Below are positions 1 through 9,826 of a DNA stretch of 64,000 nucleotides, one piece after another. Position 1 is the stretch's first letter. Each line of letters starts with the position of its first letter. A program made the position numbers and the translations under genes. The notes beneath the pieces are model-generated. The model was not told where the DNA came from, ran no database searches, and worked only from the letters and a program-made list of their open reading frames with translations. Origin of the DNA: Hippasteria phrygiana (Eukaryota > Echinodermata > Asteroidea > Valvatida > Goniasteridae); contig JAZGUH010000728.1 of NCBI GenBank assembly GCA_037893225.1, forward strand, positions 248,001 to 312,000. Reading direction: 5' to 3'.

Positions 1-710
1 GTCTCCTTTCATCCTCGTTCTCCTTACATGGCGATCAGTGGTAAATTGGGAGTGGTAATATGGCGGGTGGTGGCTTCAGTTACTTGTACAGCGCGTAATG
101 ACCAATGAGCTATCCAGTTTATATATAGATCAGTGCAAGAAACGCACACGCGCCCATGGAGTCAATGATGGCTAGTGTCTGATCAGCGGTTTACCGAAGG
201 TCAAAAAAACGAGCAGGCTGATTGGTCAAAATCTAGAGGTCAAGAGGCGGTTGTCTTGCATAATGAATCGCCAGTCTGCACACACAGACGCTCGTCGCGT
301 TGCACAAGCGGCTATTCCATAGACTTGGGATCCGTCCAAACGTTTTCGAAAATCTAAACAGTAAAGTATAACTACGCATATGAACAAATTAAAAGAAAGA
401 AGACTTACTCTATTAATGTAAAACAAGTGAAAAGCTCACTCTCCAAAATAGTGAAGCACTTTATCAAACCACTCCAAAAGAGTGAATCTCTTATAAAAAT
501 CACTCTAAAAGAATGAAAACCACTCCAAAAGAGTGAAATTTTCACTCTTTTGAGGAGCCTTATAAGAGACCCGCTCTAAAAAGAGTACTTTACATTATGA
601 GAGTACTTTGCTGGTTCTTTGTCTCCAGTGCCAAGAAACGCACCTCAACCAGAAAGTATGCACAAATCAATGAGTTGGGTTTTTGTTTTCTTTTGTTGAA
701 ATGCATACAG
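1..710. other. 5' flank or intron, no gene recognised
   Basis: No convincing exon was found. A TATATATA run near 123-132 and a short hydrophobic reading frame from the ATG at 28 were considered, but neither leads to a splice donor that fits the LDLa exon at 711. The upstream part of the receptor gene (promoter, signal peptide) is probably outside the window or in an exon too short to see. Confidence 0.4.
430..606. repeat. Cluster of CACTCNAAAAGAGTG palindromic motifs
   Basis: The motif CACTCyAAAAGAGTG, itself an inverted repeat, occurs several times on both strands. The parts around 500-585 also pair with one another (AAGAGTGAA against TTCACTCTT). It looks like a decayed palindromic MITE or foldback repeat. 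No coding content. Confidence 0.5.
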
Positions 711-833
711 TTTTTGCTGGTAATCCGTGCGAGATGGGTTTTTTCCTCTGCAAAGATGGAAGTTGTGTGGCTGCCAGTAAGACATGCGACCAGATCACTG
801 ACTGCCCGGACGGTTCAGATGAGGAAAACTGCG
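711..833 (+). CDS. LDL-receptor class A domain exon
   Basis: A 123 bp phase 1-1 exon, preceded by a T-rich tract and ATACAG and followed by the donor GTATGT. The 41-residue product has the six-cysteine LDLa pattern, with spacing C-x6-C-x4-C-x6-C-x5-C-x8-C. The Ca2+-binding end is CPDGSDEENC, with the acidic residues DxSDE all present. LDLa modules bind ligands through a calcium-stabilised fold and sit outside the cell. The frame is read through NPCEMGFFLC, not through the ATG at 597, which lies in the intron. It is most likely the first visible module of the receptor that continues with Ig exons, because phase and strand agree. The 2.85 kb gap to the next exon makes that link an inference. 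Confidence 0.8.
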
Positions 834-2529
834 GTATGTAGCTAATATTCTAAATGGTTGAGAGTAACACTGATTCTTAGCCCAATACCTTTAAAGTTAT
901 CGCTACATTTCAATAAAATTGCTTGAATTCCAACCACACAATTTTTTCTGCAAAAGAGAGAAATAAGGACCATCCCAATCTCATATTAAAGGTAAATCAC
1001 GGATTAGGAAAAAAAAGGATGGGTATCGTTTTAAGAGCGACAACTATTGACTTTTACCAAGAGTATATACAAATGCGGAATAACATAAACAAGGGTTTAA
1101 ACAGCGGTATTTGCTTAGCAATATATTTTACACGTTAGTAGAGGGCAATTCCGTATGAGAAAAGAGGAATTTTAATGTTGATCAAATCAGCATTAAATTA
1201 GATGCCCAGAGCAACTAAATGTATGCTTACATGTAGCAAGGAACTAAAAACCGTTTTGGAATATCTTTATTGGTTGTATAGATTTCAGTGAATTTTATTT
1301 GGAAATTAATGTAAACAAAAGATTATGACGTAATTCCGTTCCCGAGACGTTTTTTGGCCTTGGATCTTTCCACATGTAGGAAGTTTCATTTAATTTTGTT
1401 TTTGATATGATAGCAGGGGTATAGCCAGATCATACAATATTGTTTGTAATCAGGTAGGCCATAAGACTAATCCACAGCATGTAAAAATGCAGCCCAAATT
1501 CTGAAATTTAATTCCGTTATCACCGAATTGCCCTATAGAGTATTCGTCTATATTCATCACCAAGTGATAGCAGTGCCTGGACGGCACTATTTACATGTTT
1601 GTTTTTCTTTCTGCCGGGGGCAGGGATGCAGAGGTGCAGAGGCAAATAGAATGTAGTATTTGAAACACGGGAGAATAGAAATGAGGAAATTAGCTCATTT
1701 CAAGCGTCTCTCAAGTACAGGCTTTAATGGTTAGTTTTTAGTTAGCTTTTTCCCATGAAATCAGGCACGTTCTTAAATTTGTTTTTTGTTTGGTCACCAT
1801 GTGCCCAACAGCGGCTGGATGGTTCTGTTTAGGGTGCACATTAAACAAGCGATATTGTTATACCAGTACCTCAAAATACACCGGTACCGCCAATAATGTC
1901 TCCCTTTTTATAAGGATGTCCTCCCAGGTAAAGATTCCGTTTAAACCAGTTAAATGTTCAACTGGTTTCAACCGTTTTAAACTGGAATTGATTGGCGTGC
2001 AACTGGTTCCTGTTGAATTCAATTCAACTGGTATCAACTGCTAGCTCAAAAGAAACCAGTTGAATCGGTTGAAGCCTCCAGCGACCAACTGATAATGATT
2101 GTGGTGTCAACAGAAACCGGTTAAAACCAGTTGGAGGAACCAGTTACCAACTGGTAATTCTTATGAGCATGGACCAGTCTAAACCAGCTGAAGTGAACAC
2201 GAACCAATTAAAACTCTTCAAATTGTTATCTTGGTTTCTGTGTTTCTTTAATGTTTCTGTGTGTTTGTATTTTTGTTTATTTAAATTTCTTTTTTGTTTC
2301 ACACATCCTGGTGTGAAGTGCAGATTCAGTGTTGGAGAGAAGTACTTGTAATAAATTGATGTGAATAACTACTCGTGCAATGCATTACCTTTCTTAATTG
2401 CATTACAATTAATTTCCTGACTGCAGTTTCAGCTCGACTGTTCAAGACAGTTGAAACCTGTTAACGACAATTCATAAATACCTTAGTCTGGTTCCCAGAC
2501 CAAAATATTCTGACTATTTCTGATGAATA
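834..2529. other. Intron, no coding content recognised
   Basis: AT-rich sequence between the LDLa exon and the first Ig exon. No domain-bearing reading frame or splice-flanked exon was seen. Its one structured stretch, the AACCAGTT motif cluster, is listed separately. Confidence 0.5.
1936..2200. repeat. Cluster of AACCAGTT / AACTGGTT motifs
   Basis: About seven copies of AACCAGTT, AACTGGTT or AACCGGTT lie within some 260 bp on both strands, with near variants between them. The same words recur at 3480-3635, 5100-5240 and 7370-7495, always upstream of an Ig exon. The word fits the Grainyhead-type site WCHGGTT, so an enhancer is possible. A decayed minisatellite carried along with the Ig duplications explains it equally well. 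Confidence 0.55.
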
Positions 2530-2742
2530 TAGGCCTACATATGATGCACGATATGGGGCAGAGCGAACCCCCCCCCCCCCCCCCTCTTTTGTGTTGGTCA
2601 TTGTGTTCCCGGAATCTCAGGAATTCTTTTCAGAAGTCTAGGGGGGATGTGTTAGGTAACAATAGTCTGGAGAGTGTATAGGGTATAGGGACAAAAAGGG
2701 GGGTACCCCTCTGCCCCATATCGTGCTGGGTATATAGGCCTA
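2530..2742. mobile_element. MITE with ~37 bp terminal inverted repeats
   Basis: The left end (TAGGCCTACAT then GCACGATATGGGGCAGAG) is repeated inverted at the right end (CTCTGCCCCATATCGTGC then TATATAGGCCTA). The 213 bp element is non-coding and contains a C tract. It lies in the intron before the Ig array. Confidence 0.65.
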
Positions 2743-2829
2743 AGGTCCGGTAGCCCCAATGTCACGTGACGAAAACTGGCAGAATTCTGCCAGTTTCCGA
2801 AAACGTCCGATGTTTTCCGAACTTGTTTT

Positions 2830-3060
2830 CGGTAACCTTCGGCTGTTAAAGTTGATGTTTGCATTTAAAAAAAATTCTGTCAGGCCCGTTACAGATCCTG
2901 GCATTTGAATTCTCAATTATATATAAAAACCTGAAAAATCAATGCCACACTCTTGGAGTATTTTGCCGACTGGATTTTGCAAGAATATTAAATTTGAATG
3001 ATGCCACTGACGTCACTCGGACTAACATTGTACGTCATGGTCAATTTTAAACCGTGGTAG
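2830..3060. repeat. Dispersed repeat also present near 18500-18710
   Basis: Shared words with 18500-18710 include 'tgccactgacgtca', 'cattgtacgtcatggt' and a 'tttgcaagaata/tttgcaagagta' stretch, in the same order. The left boundary of the 7 kb tandem array (2992) falls inside this repeat, and the second copy lies 1 kb past the right end of the array. Recombination between such copies could have helped the duplication. Confidence 0.5.
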
Positions 3061-3479
3061 CTACATGACCTAAGATATAGACGTCGTGGAATCTTCAGGT
3101 CAGGGAACCAGACTATAAATACCTAAGACAGTTTACCCGTTCTCATCGGTAGAGAACCCGTCACATGGGTGTTTTTTACGCAAGCGCAATACTCCGTTGC
3201 GTCTGTCTGTATTTAGACCCCATGGCTGAGTTCGGGCGAGTTGTTCTTGTTTGCTTAAGAACATCTGGTGTCTTCGTTCGTGTTCCGGCTACTCGAACGC
3301 CCAAGAACATCTGATAGCCCCTTGGCGTTGCAAGAGCGCCATATATCGCTGGTAACCACGCAAAATGTAATGGCTGCGCCCACATGTACGTTATTCAAGC
3401 ATTCGTTTCAGAAACCTGAATTTTTGACGCAAAACAATTTAACGTAAGCACAATATTTAAAACCGTTCATGCAGTTGCA

Positions 3480-3635
3480 AATCAGTGAAGACCAGTTACA
3501 CCAATTTAAAACCAGTGCATACCAGTTAAAAACCAGTGCATACCAGTTAAACTGGTTGAAACCAGTTCATATCAGTTAAACCAGTTCAAAACCAGTCACA
3601 AATTCACAGGGGACCAGTTGAAACCAGTTAAAATG
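3480..3635. repeat. ACCAGTT-rich repeat upstream of Ig exon
   Basis: More than ten copies of ACCAGT(T/G), spaced about 10-20 bp apart, just before the first Ig exon. It is copied in unit 2 at 10461-10616. Shorter versions precede the other Ig exons, so the repeat is part of the ancestral Ig duplication block. Confidence 0.7.
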
Positions 3636-3684
3636 GAATTTTTACCTCGGCCCTCATCAGTTTGTGTGCTCTTGTCATGTACAG

Positions 3685-4029
3685 AAGTCTCTCCTCCGGA
3701 TGGAATTCACCTGGCCTTCGCTTCTGACGATGGCTTAGTCTACCTGGACCAGGGGCAATCCGTAGATGCACTGATATCAGTGGAGCACCGATTTGTCTGC
3801 GAGGTTGGCGCGAGAGACTCTTGCGTTATTTTTGGCTGGTCCCTAGACAACAATGAGCTGACCCCCGACAGTGACCTAGTGCAAGTGGTTAACGGCGACA
3901 ACTTCACCGTGAGCAGGAGTACATTGACCGCCAGCTTCAGATGGAGCAACAACGGCCGGGCATTACGTTGCAGGGCTGCAAACAAAGGGGCTCCTTGGCA
4001 AGAGACGTTTGTGATTGTGAATGTGATTG
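3685..4029 (+). CDS. Ig domain exon a, unit 1
   Basis: A 345 bp phase 1-1 exon (115 codons) with acceptor CATGTACAG and donor GTAAGG. The product is one C2-type Ig fold: B-strand Cys39 (FVCEV), C-strand Trp52 (FGWSL), the run STLTASFRWSNNG, and F-strand Cys96 (LRCRA). The pattern is like the C2-set_2 domains of nephrin/kirrel and CD80-like proteins. Cys47 is an extra cysteine shared by all copies. N-glycosylation sequon NFT is at 73-75. Compared with exon b it differs at 13 nucleotides, eight of them amino-acid changes with four between residues 23 and 31. The exon has no start codon of its own; the ATG upstream lies in the intron. Confidence 0.85.
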
Positions 4030-4197
4030 GTAAGGAGTTTAAATATAGGAATTCATCTTTACTCGAAAAACACGAAGATATCCAACAGTATTATACACCA
4101 CATTTTGTTAAATGGTTTACCAACTCCTAGACTGCTTAATTTCCTGAATTAAACGTTTCTAAGCTAACGATTTTTATATTACCAAGAAAATACCAAA

Positions 4198-4998
4198 TAC
4201 AGGGTGTCCCAAAAAATGTCCAGGCCAAAACAGGCAACCTCAGAATCTAGATTTCGACAGATCCTGATACGGGAACTTCTTACATGAAAAATAGTCTCTA
4301 TTTCATCAAAATCAGTCAAGCCAATCAGAAGTTATGTCATTTTTTTGTGCAGCAAGGTCAGCCATGTTCCCACTTGAAATGGGAAAAGGTGGATCAAGAT
4401 CCGGCATTTTGGTGTGTCTAACCGCAACGAAACCGCAAGTCGCGTTCCCACGTATGCTTGATCCACCTTTTCGAACGGAAGTGTCGAGTCCGAAAGGTCA
4501 CCGAGTTCGGTATTACGCATGCGCTTGCTTGCTGCGCGCGCGCTCTGTGGCAGCGTTGCATGCTGGGACGTGCCGGGCCGGTCAAATTGCATACGTATGT
4601 GTACATGTACATGTGCGATGTTTTGATGGTCGAAGTTTCAACATTGAGTGCTGCCAAATACCAATCTCCCAATCGAATCGTACATGCCGCACATGCGACG
4701 TGCGTATCACTTCCCTAAGTAATCATAGTTTTCGCTTAAATTTATATTTTTTTACAGAAATGTAACTTCTGCAAAGATGATGTCTGTTAGTTTTTACAAG
4801 ATATTTATAGTGTCAAGATTTTCTGGAGTAGTACTAACGTTAGTACTGGCTCGAATCGGATCGAACGTTTTCTTCCTCCATAACAAACGTATTTTTTTCA
4901 AACTTTGCTACGGTTGTTGTTCTATGACACGCTGCGGGCTATACACTAACACATAATTATTTATGGATGCCTGGACTTTTTTGGGGGACATCCTGTAT
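4198..4998. mobile_element. Non-coding DNA transposon, CAGGGTGTCCC ends
   Basis: About 800 bp bounded by TACAGGGTGTCCC on the left and GGGGGACATCCTGTA on the right. The inverted ends also share GTCCAGGC/GCCTGGAC, and the flanking TA fits a Tc1/mariner target site. It carries no transposase. The open frames inside (for example at 4334) have no recognisable domain. It lies in the intron between Ig exons a and b, and an inverted fragment of the same family lies at 5818-5987. Confidence 0.65.
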
Positions 4999-5280
4999 AG
5001 CTCAGAATGTAGCTTCAACTTCATAAAGGTGTATTCCTTAACCAATTTACATAATCATTGGAACGCACATTATAGAAGGAAATGTAATCTGTAACACCTC
5101 TTTAAAAAAACCAGCTCGTGCCAGATCAAAACCGTTCATACCAATTGAAAACTGTTTATATACAGTTGCAAATCAGTGCAGACCAGTTACACTAATTCCC
5201 AGTTCGCCTGGACCACCGGGACCATTTGAAACCAGTTAAAATTGAATTGTTATCAGTTTGTGTGCTCTTGTCATGTACAG

Positions 5281-5625
5281 AAGTCTCTCCTCCTGATGGC
5301 ATTCACCTGGCCTTCGCTTCAGACGATGGCTTAGTCTACCTAGACCGGGGGAAATCCGTAGATGCACAGATGTCAGTGGAGCACCGATTTGTCTGCGAGG
5401 TTGGCGCGAGAGACTCTTGCGTTATTTTTGGCTGGTCCCTAGACAACAATGAGCTGACCCCCGACAGTGACCCAGTGCAAGTGGTTAACGGCAACAACTT
5501 CACCGTGAGCAGGAGTACATTGACCGCCAGCTTCAGATGGAGCAACAACGGCCGGGCATTACGTTGCAGGGCTGCAAACAAAGGGACCCCTTGGCAAGAT
5601 ACGTTTGTGATTGTGAATGTGATTG
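5281..5625 (+). CDS. Ig domain exon b, unit 1
   Basis: A 345 bp phase 1-1 exon with the same acceptor and donor as exon a and the same Ig residues: Cys39, Cys47, Trp52, Cys96. It differs from exon a mainly at residues 23-31 (Q to R, Q to K, LI to QM) and at 65, 72, 103 and 107. The sequon NFT is kept. The intron 3' of it shares about 100 bp with the intron after exon a (the block ending TGTAACACCT), so the duplication unit included flanking intron. Confidence 0.85.
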
Positions 5626-5817
5626 GTAAGGAGTTTAAATATTGGAAATCAGCTTTACTCGAAAAACACGAAGATATCCAATAGTATTATACACCACATT
5701 TTGTTAAACGGTTTACCAACTCCTAGACTGCTTAATTTCCTGAATTAAATGTTTCTAAACTGACTATTCTTAAAATGAAAAATGTTATAAAAAGTCACAG
5801 TCAGTCACTCCCAGTTG

Positions 5818-5987
5818 ATGGCTGAGCTTGCTGCACAAACAATGACATAACTTCTGATTGGCTTGACTGATTTTGATGAAATAAGGACTAGTTTTCATGT
5901 AAGAAGTTCCCGCATCAGGATCTGTCGAAATCTAGATTCTGAGGTTGCCTGTTTTGGCCTGGACATTTGTTTGGGGACATCATGTAG
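5818..5987. mobile_element. Inverted fragment of the CAGGGTGTCCC transposon
   Basis: About 170 bp matching the left end of the element at 4198-4998 in reverse orientation (shared words TCTAGATTCTGAGGTTGCC and TTCTGATTGGCTTGACTG), ending GGACATCATGTA. It sits at the same place relative to exon b as the full element does to exon a. Confidence 0.65.
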
Positions 5988-6099
5988 AGATCAGAATGTA
6001 GCTTCAACTTCATAAAGGTGTATTCCTTAACCAATTTACATAATCATTGGAACACACATTATAGAAGGAAATGTAATCTGTAACACCTAAAGCGAGAGA

Positions 6100-6640
6100 C
6101 ATAGCAAAACGATCCATACACATGGTCGTCGCCAGGATTATTTTCCAGAGGGGAAACAATCCCCAAATCCTTACACTTTCTCTGGCATATTCTCAATTTA
6201 TCATTTTTTTTTTCGAGGGTGGGAGGGGGACATTATTTTGCTCACCCCACCACCATTGACATCCCGGACGCCCATGTTGTTAAATGTGCAAAAAGTTAAT
6301 AGTACTATGACGCCTCGTCTTCTTTTTTTATTTATTTTTATTACCCCCCCCCATTTTTTTTATTTGGGGGGGGGGGGGGGGTTGGCAACGCCCATGGCCA
6401 TGCACTATTATCTGATTGTAATCCAAACTGAACGGAATATCAGTGCACCACAATATTGAAGATGTGATTATTAATTACCAAGCGCCTATAGGCCCCAAGG
6501 CGGTTTTAAACGTACGTTTAAAAAACAAAACAGCACATATTTATTCCCTTATTTAATGCAAGTAACAAACCAGTTCAAAACTAATTCGTCAAACAATCCA
6601 CAAGGGAAACTGACTAGGTAAATTTGAATACATTTTCAAA
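6100..6640. other. Intron with long G tract
   Basis: No coding content recognised. A run of about 15 G at 6366-6380 follows a C tract and A/T runs. This G tract is two bases longer in unit 2 (near 13347) and is the only clear difference seen between the two full units. Confidence 0.6.
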
Positions 6641-6649
6641 GTGAACAAA

Positions 6650-6870
6650 GAAACTGGCAGGAGCGGGATTCGAACCAGGGACCTCCTGGTTACCGTACCG
6701 GCGCTCTACCAACTGAGCTATATCTTGCCCTATATTGGCGGTCTCCCAAATTGTCAGTATCTTTGTTCAGGTGGGCGCTAGTCAGAAGTCATAAACCCAG
6801 AATGCCGTATAGCCAGGGATCACACCCAATTTTACGATACAACCTAGGAAGCGACATTGTGGGGATCACT
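6650..6870 (-). mobile_element. tRNA-derived SINE, minus orientation
   Basis: On the minus strand it has an A box (TAGCTCAGTTGGTAGAGC), a B box (GGTTCGAATCCC) and the tail word CTGCCAGTTTCTTTGTTCA. It is head-to-head with the next SINE fragment, making an inverted pair centred near 6883. Confidence 0.75.
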
Positions 6871-6884
6871 CAATTATAAGTTAA

Positions 6885-7030
6885 AAAGTCGTATCCTCAT
6901 TGAGTGATCCCCACAATGTCGCTTCCTAGGTTGTGTCGTAAAATTGGGTGTGATCCCTGGCTAACGGTACGGTAACCCGGAGGTCGCAGGTTCGAATCCC
7001 GCTCCTGCCAGTTTCTTTGTTCACTTTGAA
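6885..7030 (+). mobile_element. tRNA-derived SINE fragment without A box
   Basis: It has the family body (GAGTGATCCCCACAATGTCG, TCCTAGGTTGT) and the B box (GGTTCGAATCCCGC). The stretch between 'ctggcta' and 'cggtacgg', which should hold the A box, is deleted, so it should be transcriptionally dead. Confidence 0.7.
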
Positions 7031-7084
7031 AATGTGTTCAAATTTACCTAGTCAGTTTCCCTTGTGGATTGTTTGACGAATTAT

Positions 7085-7345
7085 ATGTTAACAAGTCGTA
7101 TCCTCATTGAGTGATCCCCCACAATGTCGCTTCCTAGGTTGTATCGTAAAATTGGGTGTAATCCCTGGCTATACGGCATTCTGGGTTTATGACTTCTGAC
7201 TAGCGCCCACCTGAACAAAGATACTGACAATTTGGGAGACCGCCAACATAGGGCAAGATATAGCTCAGTTGGTAGAACGCCGGTACGGTAACCCGGAGGT
7301 CGCAGGTTCGAATCCTGCTCCTGCCAGTTTCTTTGTTCACTTTGA
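7085..7345 (+). mobile_element. tRNA-derived SINE, full-length type
   Basis: It runs from the body (GAGTGATCCCCCACAATGTCG) through GACTAGCGCCCACCTGAAC to an A box (TAGCTCAGTTGGTAGAAC) and a B box (GGTTCGAATCCTGC). The tRNA-like stretch does not fold to a standard tRNA with a clear anticodon arm, so it is called a SINE and not a tRNA gene. Confidence 0.75.
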
Positions 7346-7534
7346 AAACAGTTCAAAACTAGTTAACAGTTCGAAACAAGTTGGCACTCGTTCGTGCCAG
7401 CTCAAAACCGTTCATACATTTGCAGATCAGTGCAGACCAGTTACACCAATTCCCAGTTCCCCTGGACTATTGGGACCATTTGAAACCAGTTGAAATGGAA
7501 TTTGTATCAGTTTGTGTGCTCTTGTCATGTACAG

Positions 7535-7879
7535 AAGTCTCTCCTCCAGATGGCATTCACCTTGCCTTCGCTTCAGACGATGGCTTAGTCTACCTAGACC
7601 AGGGGAAATCCGTAGATGCACTGATATCAGTGGAGCACCGATTTGTCTGCGAGGTTGGCGCGAGAGACTCCTGCGTTATTTTTGGCTGGTCCCTAGGCAA
7701 CAATGAGCTGACCCCCGACAGTGACCCAGTGCAAGTGGTTAACGACAACAACTTAACCGTGAGCAGGAGTACATTGACCGCCAGCTTCAAATGGAGCAAC
7801 AACGGCCGGCCATTACGTTGCAGGGCTGCAAACAAAGGGACCCCTTGGCAAGATACGTTTGTGATTGTGAATGTGATTG
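7535..7879 (+). CDS. Ig domain exon c, unit 1
   Basis: A 345 bp phase 1-1 exon with acceptor CATGTACAG and donor GTAAGG. It has the same C2-type Ig scaffold, with Cys39, Cys47, Trp52 and Cys96. It is closest to exon b over residues 61-115 but has its own changes (D55G, G71D, F74L, R86K, A93P). The sequon becomes NLT and is kept. The 3' flank has diverged more than those of a and b and runs into the Tc1-like element at 8141. Confidence 0.85.
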
Positions 7880-8140
7880 GTAAGGAGTTTCATTAGAGGA
7901 TACTTGGACAACATCAAGAAATCCAATAGTATTATACACCACAATGAAATTTGTTATTACAAGAAATGGTTTATGGTTTATCGACTTTGCTCACTTTCGG
8001 CCATTAGATGTTTATGAGCTGCATATTTTTTACATTTCAAGAGAGCGGGACCACAAAATAGCTTAGAATGTCGCTTAACTAATTTACATATAGTCATATG
8101 AAAAAATTGGAACACAAATTAGCGAACAAAATATGTAGTC

Positions 8141-9826
8141 TATACTTGGCCAAAAAAAAACCCGCAAGTTTTTATGTCAAAGTATATCGTGACTGAAATT
8201 TACAAATAACATAAACATTAAATTAAAACAGATTAGTACGGTGTTATGTACGACCTCCCTATGCTGTGATGCACGCTTGGATGCGCCGGTGCATGGACTA
8301 AATCAGCATCCTCAAAGTCATCTGGGGGAGGCCGCGCCACTATTCCATTAGGAATACGGATGCCGCAAATATGCGCAAAAAACCAAAAAGCAGTGCCACC
8401 AGGCCGGATGACGCAATTGTCCGCCGTTTGTGCAGTTTCAATCTATTGTTGGATTAAACAGTGCCACCAGGCCGGATGACACCATTGGCCGCTGTTTGTG
8501 CAGTTTCAATCCAGTGTTGGATTATTGTGTATAGGTTACGCTTGACTGCACAAACACATTGTAGCGGTTTCCTTGGCTGCCATAACTGCCGCGGCACCCC
8601 GACGTCTCCCGTAAAATACCGTACTCAAGGGGTTAAAAGTAGCGGTAAGTTCATGAGCTGTTCTAGGCAAAACAGGACGTAACCGGATGCGGCGATCGAG
8701 TTCATCCCACGCATGCTTGATGGGGTGAAGGTCTGGACTGAACGCAATATGGTGGCCATCAAGATACTGGGTGATCACCCTTGCCCGCATGAGGTTGTGC
8801 ATTGTCCTATTGAAACAAGTTTATGTTCGGATGTACATCCAGAAATGGCCTCAATACAGGCTCCAAAATGTCATCCCGGTATCTATGGACATTGAGATTA
8901 CCATCGATGACTATCAGTTCAGTACGGTCATTTGCTGTAATACCGGCCCATATCATAAAGCTGGGACCTCCCCACCTGTCAAGCTCCACGACATCTATTA
9001 TATTACAGTCAAAGAGTCGCTCACCACGACGACATTAAACCCGTACCTGTCCCTTATTATTGCTTACGCGAAATCGTGACTCATCCGAGAACACCACCTT
9101 GTTCCACATTCTCTGCGTCCAGTCACGCTGTTGGCGGGCCCATACCAACTTACGCCGAAAACGATCTGGCGTCAGTGGGAGACCTCTGTAAGGGCGTCTG
9201 CTCCCGAGTCCTTCCGTACGAAGTCTGAGCACTAATCCTGTTGTTCGTCCGTCCAGGCGTCTCCCTTGTGGTGGTTCCTGCATTGCGACGTCGATCACGA
9301 AGGTGCTGCGGAATGATGTAACGATCCTGAATGGGCGTCGTCACCCGCGGTCTACGACTTCTCGGACGATCTGCCACACTTCTACATGTAGTGTCTCTTA
9401 AACGACGTCTGAGCCTGCTGATGGTTGATTCGTGCACTTGGAGATGTGCAGCCACATCCCTAGCTGAGATGCCCGCATCGAGCATTCCAATTGCGCGGGC
9501 TCGGTCATACTGACTTAGTCGTGGCATTGTCGTCTGCAGGCCATTTGCAGAGTGAATTCGGTTCAAGACTCCATGGACTATAGTATAGACTACCACAGGA
9601 ACATCAACATTATTATGCAATTTAGCCTGGTAAGCCACAATAAGTGATTGTTTCACAATCCATTAAACTCCCATTGTGGTGGTTCAGTGAGGCATGACGC
9701 TCAAAAAATGTGATTGAAAATACTGGCGTTTACAATGGTAATACAAATCTTTGTCATTGATAAGTTGTGCTCAACAATGCACATTTTAAAATACGTCAAC
9801 TTGCGTTTCTTTATTTGCCAAGTATA
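8141..9826 (-). pseudogene. Tc1-like DNA transposon with broken transposase
   Basis: About 1.69 kb bounded by inverted ends TATACTTGGC...CGCAAGTT (left) and AACTTGCG...GCCAAGTATA (right). The minus strand encodes a Tc1-type transposase in several frames. The helix-turn-helix part lies at about 9150-9560 (MPRLSQYDRARAIGML, then a Ser/Thr- and Arg-rich second helix region). Next is VVFSDESRF at about 9080-9100, which carries the first catalytic Asp. Then come FMIWAGIT at about 8950 and QDNAQPH, with the second Asp, at about 8800-8820. The C-terminal words SMHRRIQACITA lie near 8270-8310. Frameshifts and stops separate these blocks and a MITE is inserted near the C-terminus, so the element cannot make active transposase. 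Confidence 0.8.
8349..8636. mobile_element. TTAA-flanked MITE nested in the Tc1-like element
   Basis: About 285 bp matching the clean copy at 49681-49962: TACGGATGCCGCAAAT at the left, two GTGCCACCAGGCCGGATGAC units, and CCGTACTCAAGGGGTTAA at the right. It splits the C-terminal coding region of the Tc1-like transposase, so it is younger than that insertion. The left TTAA is mutated. Confidence 0.75.

Noticed and set aside
28..108. ATG with a hydrophobic stretch as a possible signal peptide for the receptor
   Set aside because: It ends in a stop with no donor that would join in phase 1 to the LDLa exon, and the composition is not typical.
3740..3985. Minus-strand 81-codon frames opposite each Ig exon
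   Set aside because: They are mirror frames of the Ig coding strand, repeated because the exons are repeated, and have no domain of their own.
4334..4765. 143-codon plus-strand frame and overlapping frames (copied at 11315)
   Set aside because: They lie inside a non-coding DNA transposon with inverted ends. No domain or splice context was seen, and the duplicate is only part of the 7 kb unit.
7255..7330. tRNA gene candidates with A and B boxes (also 24985, 35608, 48800)
   Set aside because: The boxes are intact, but the stretches do not form a proper cloverleaf and share long common flanks, so they are SINE heads and not tRNA genes.
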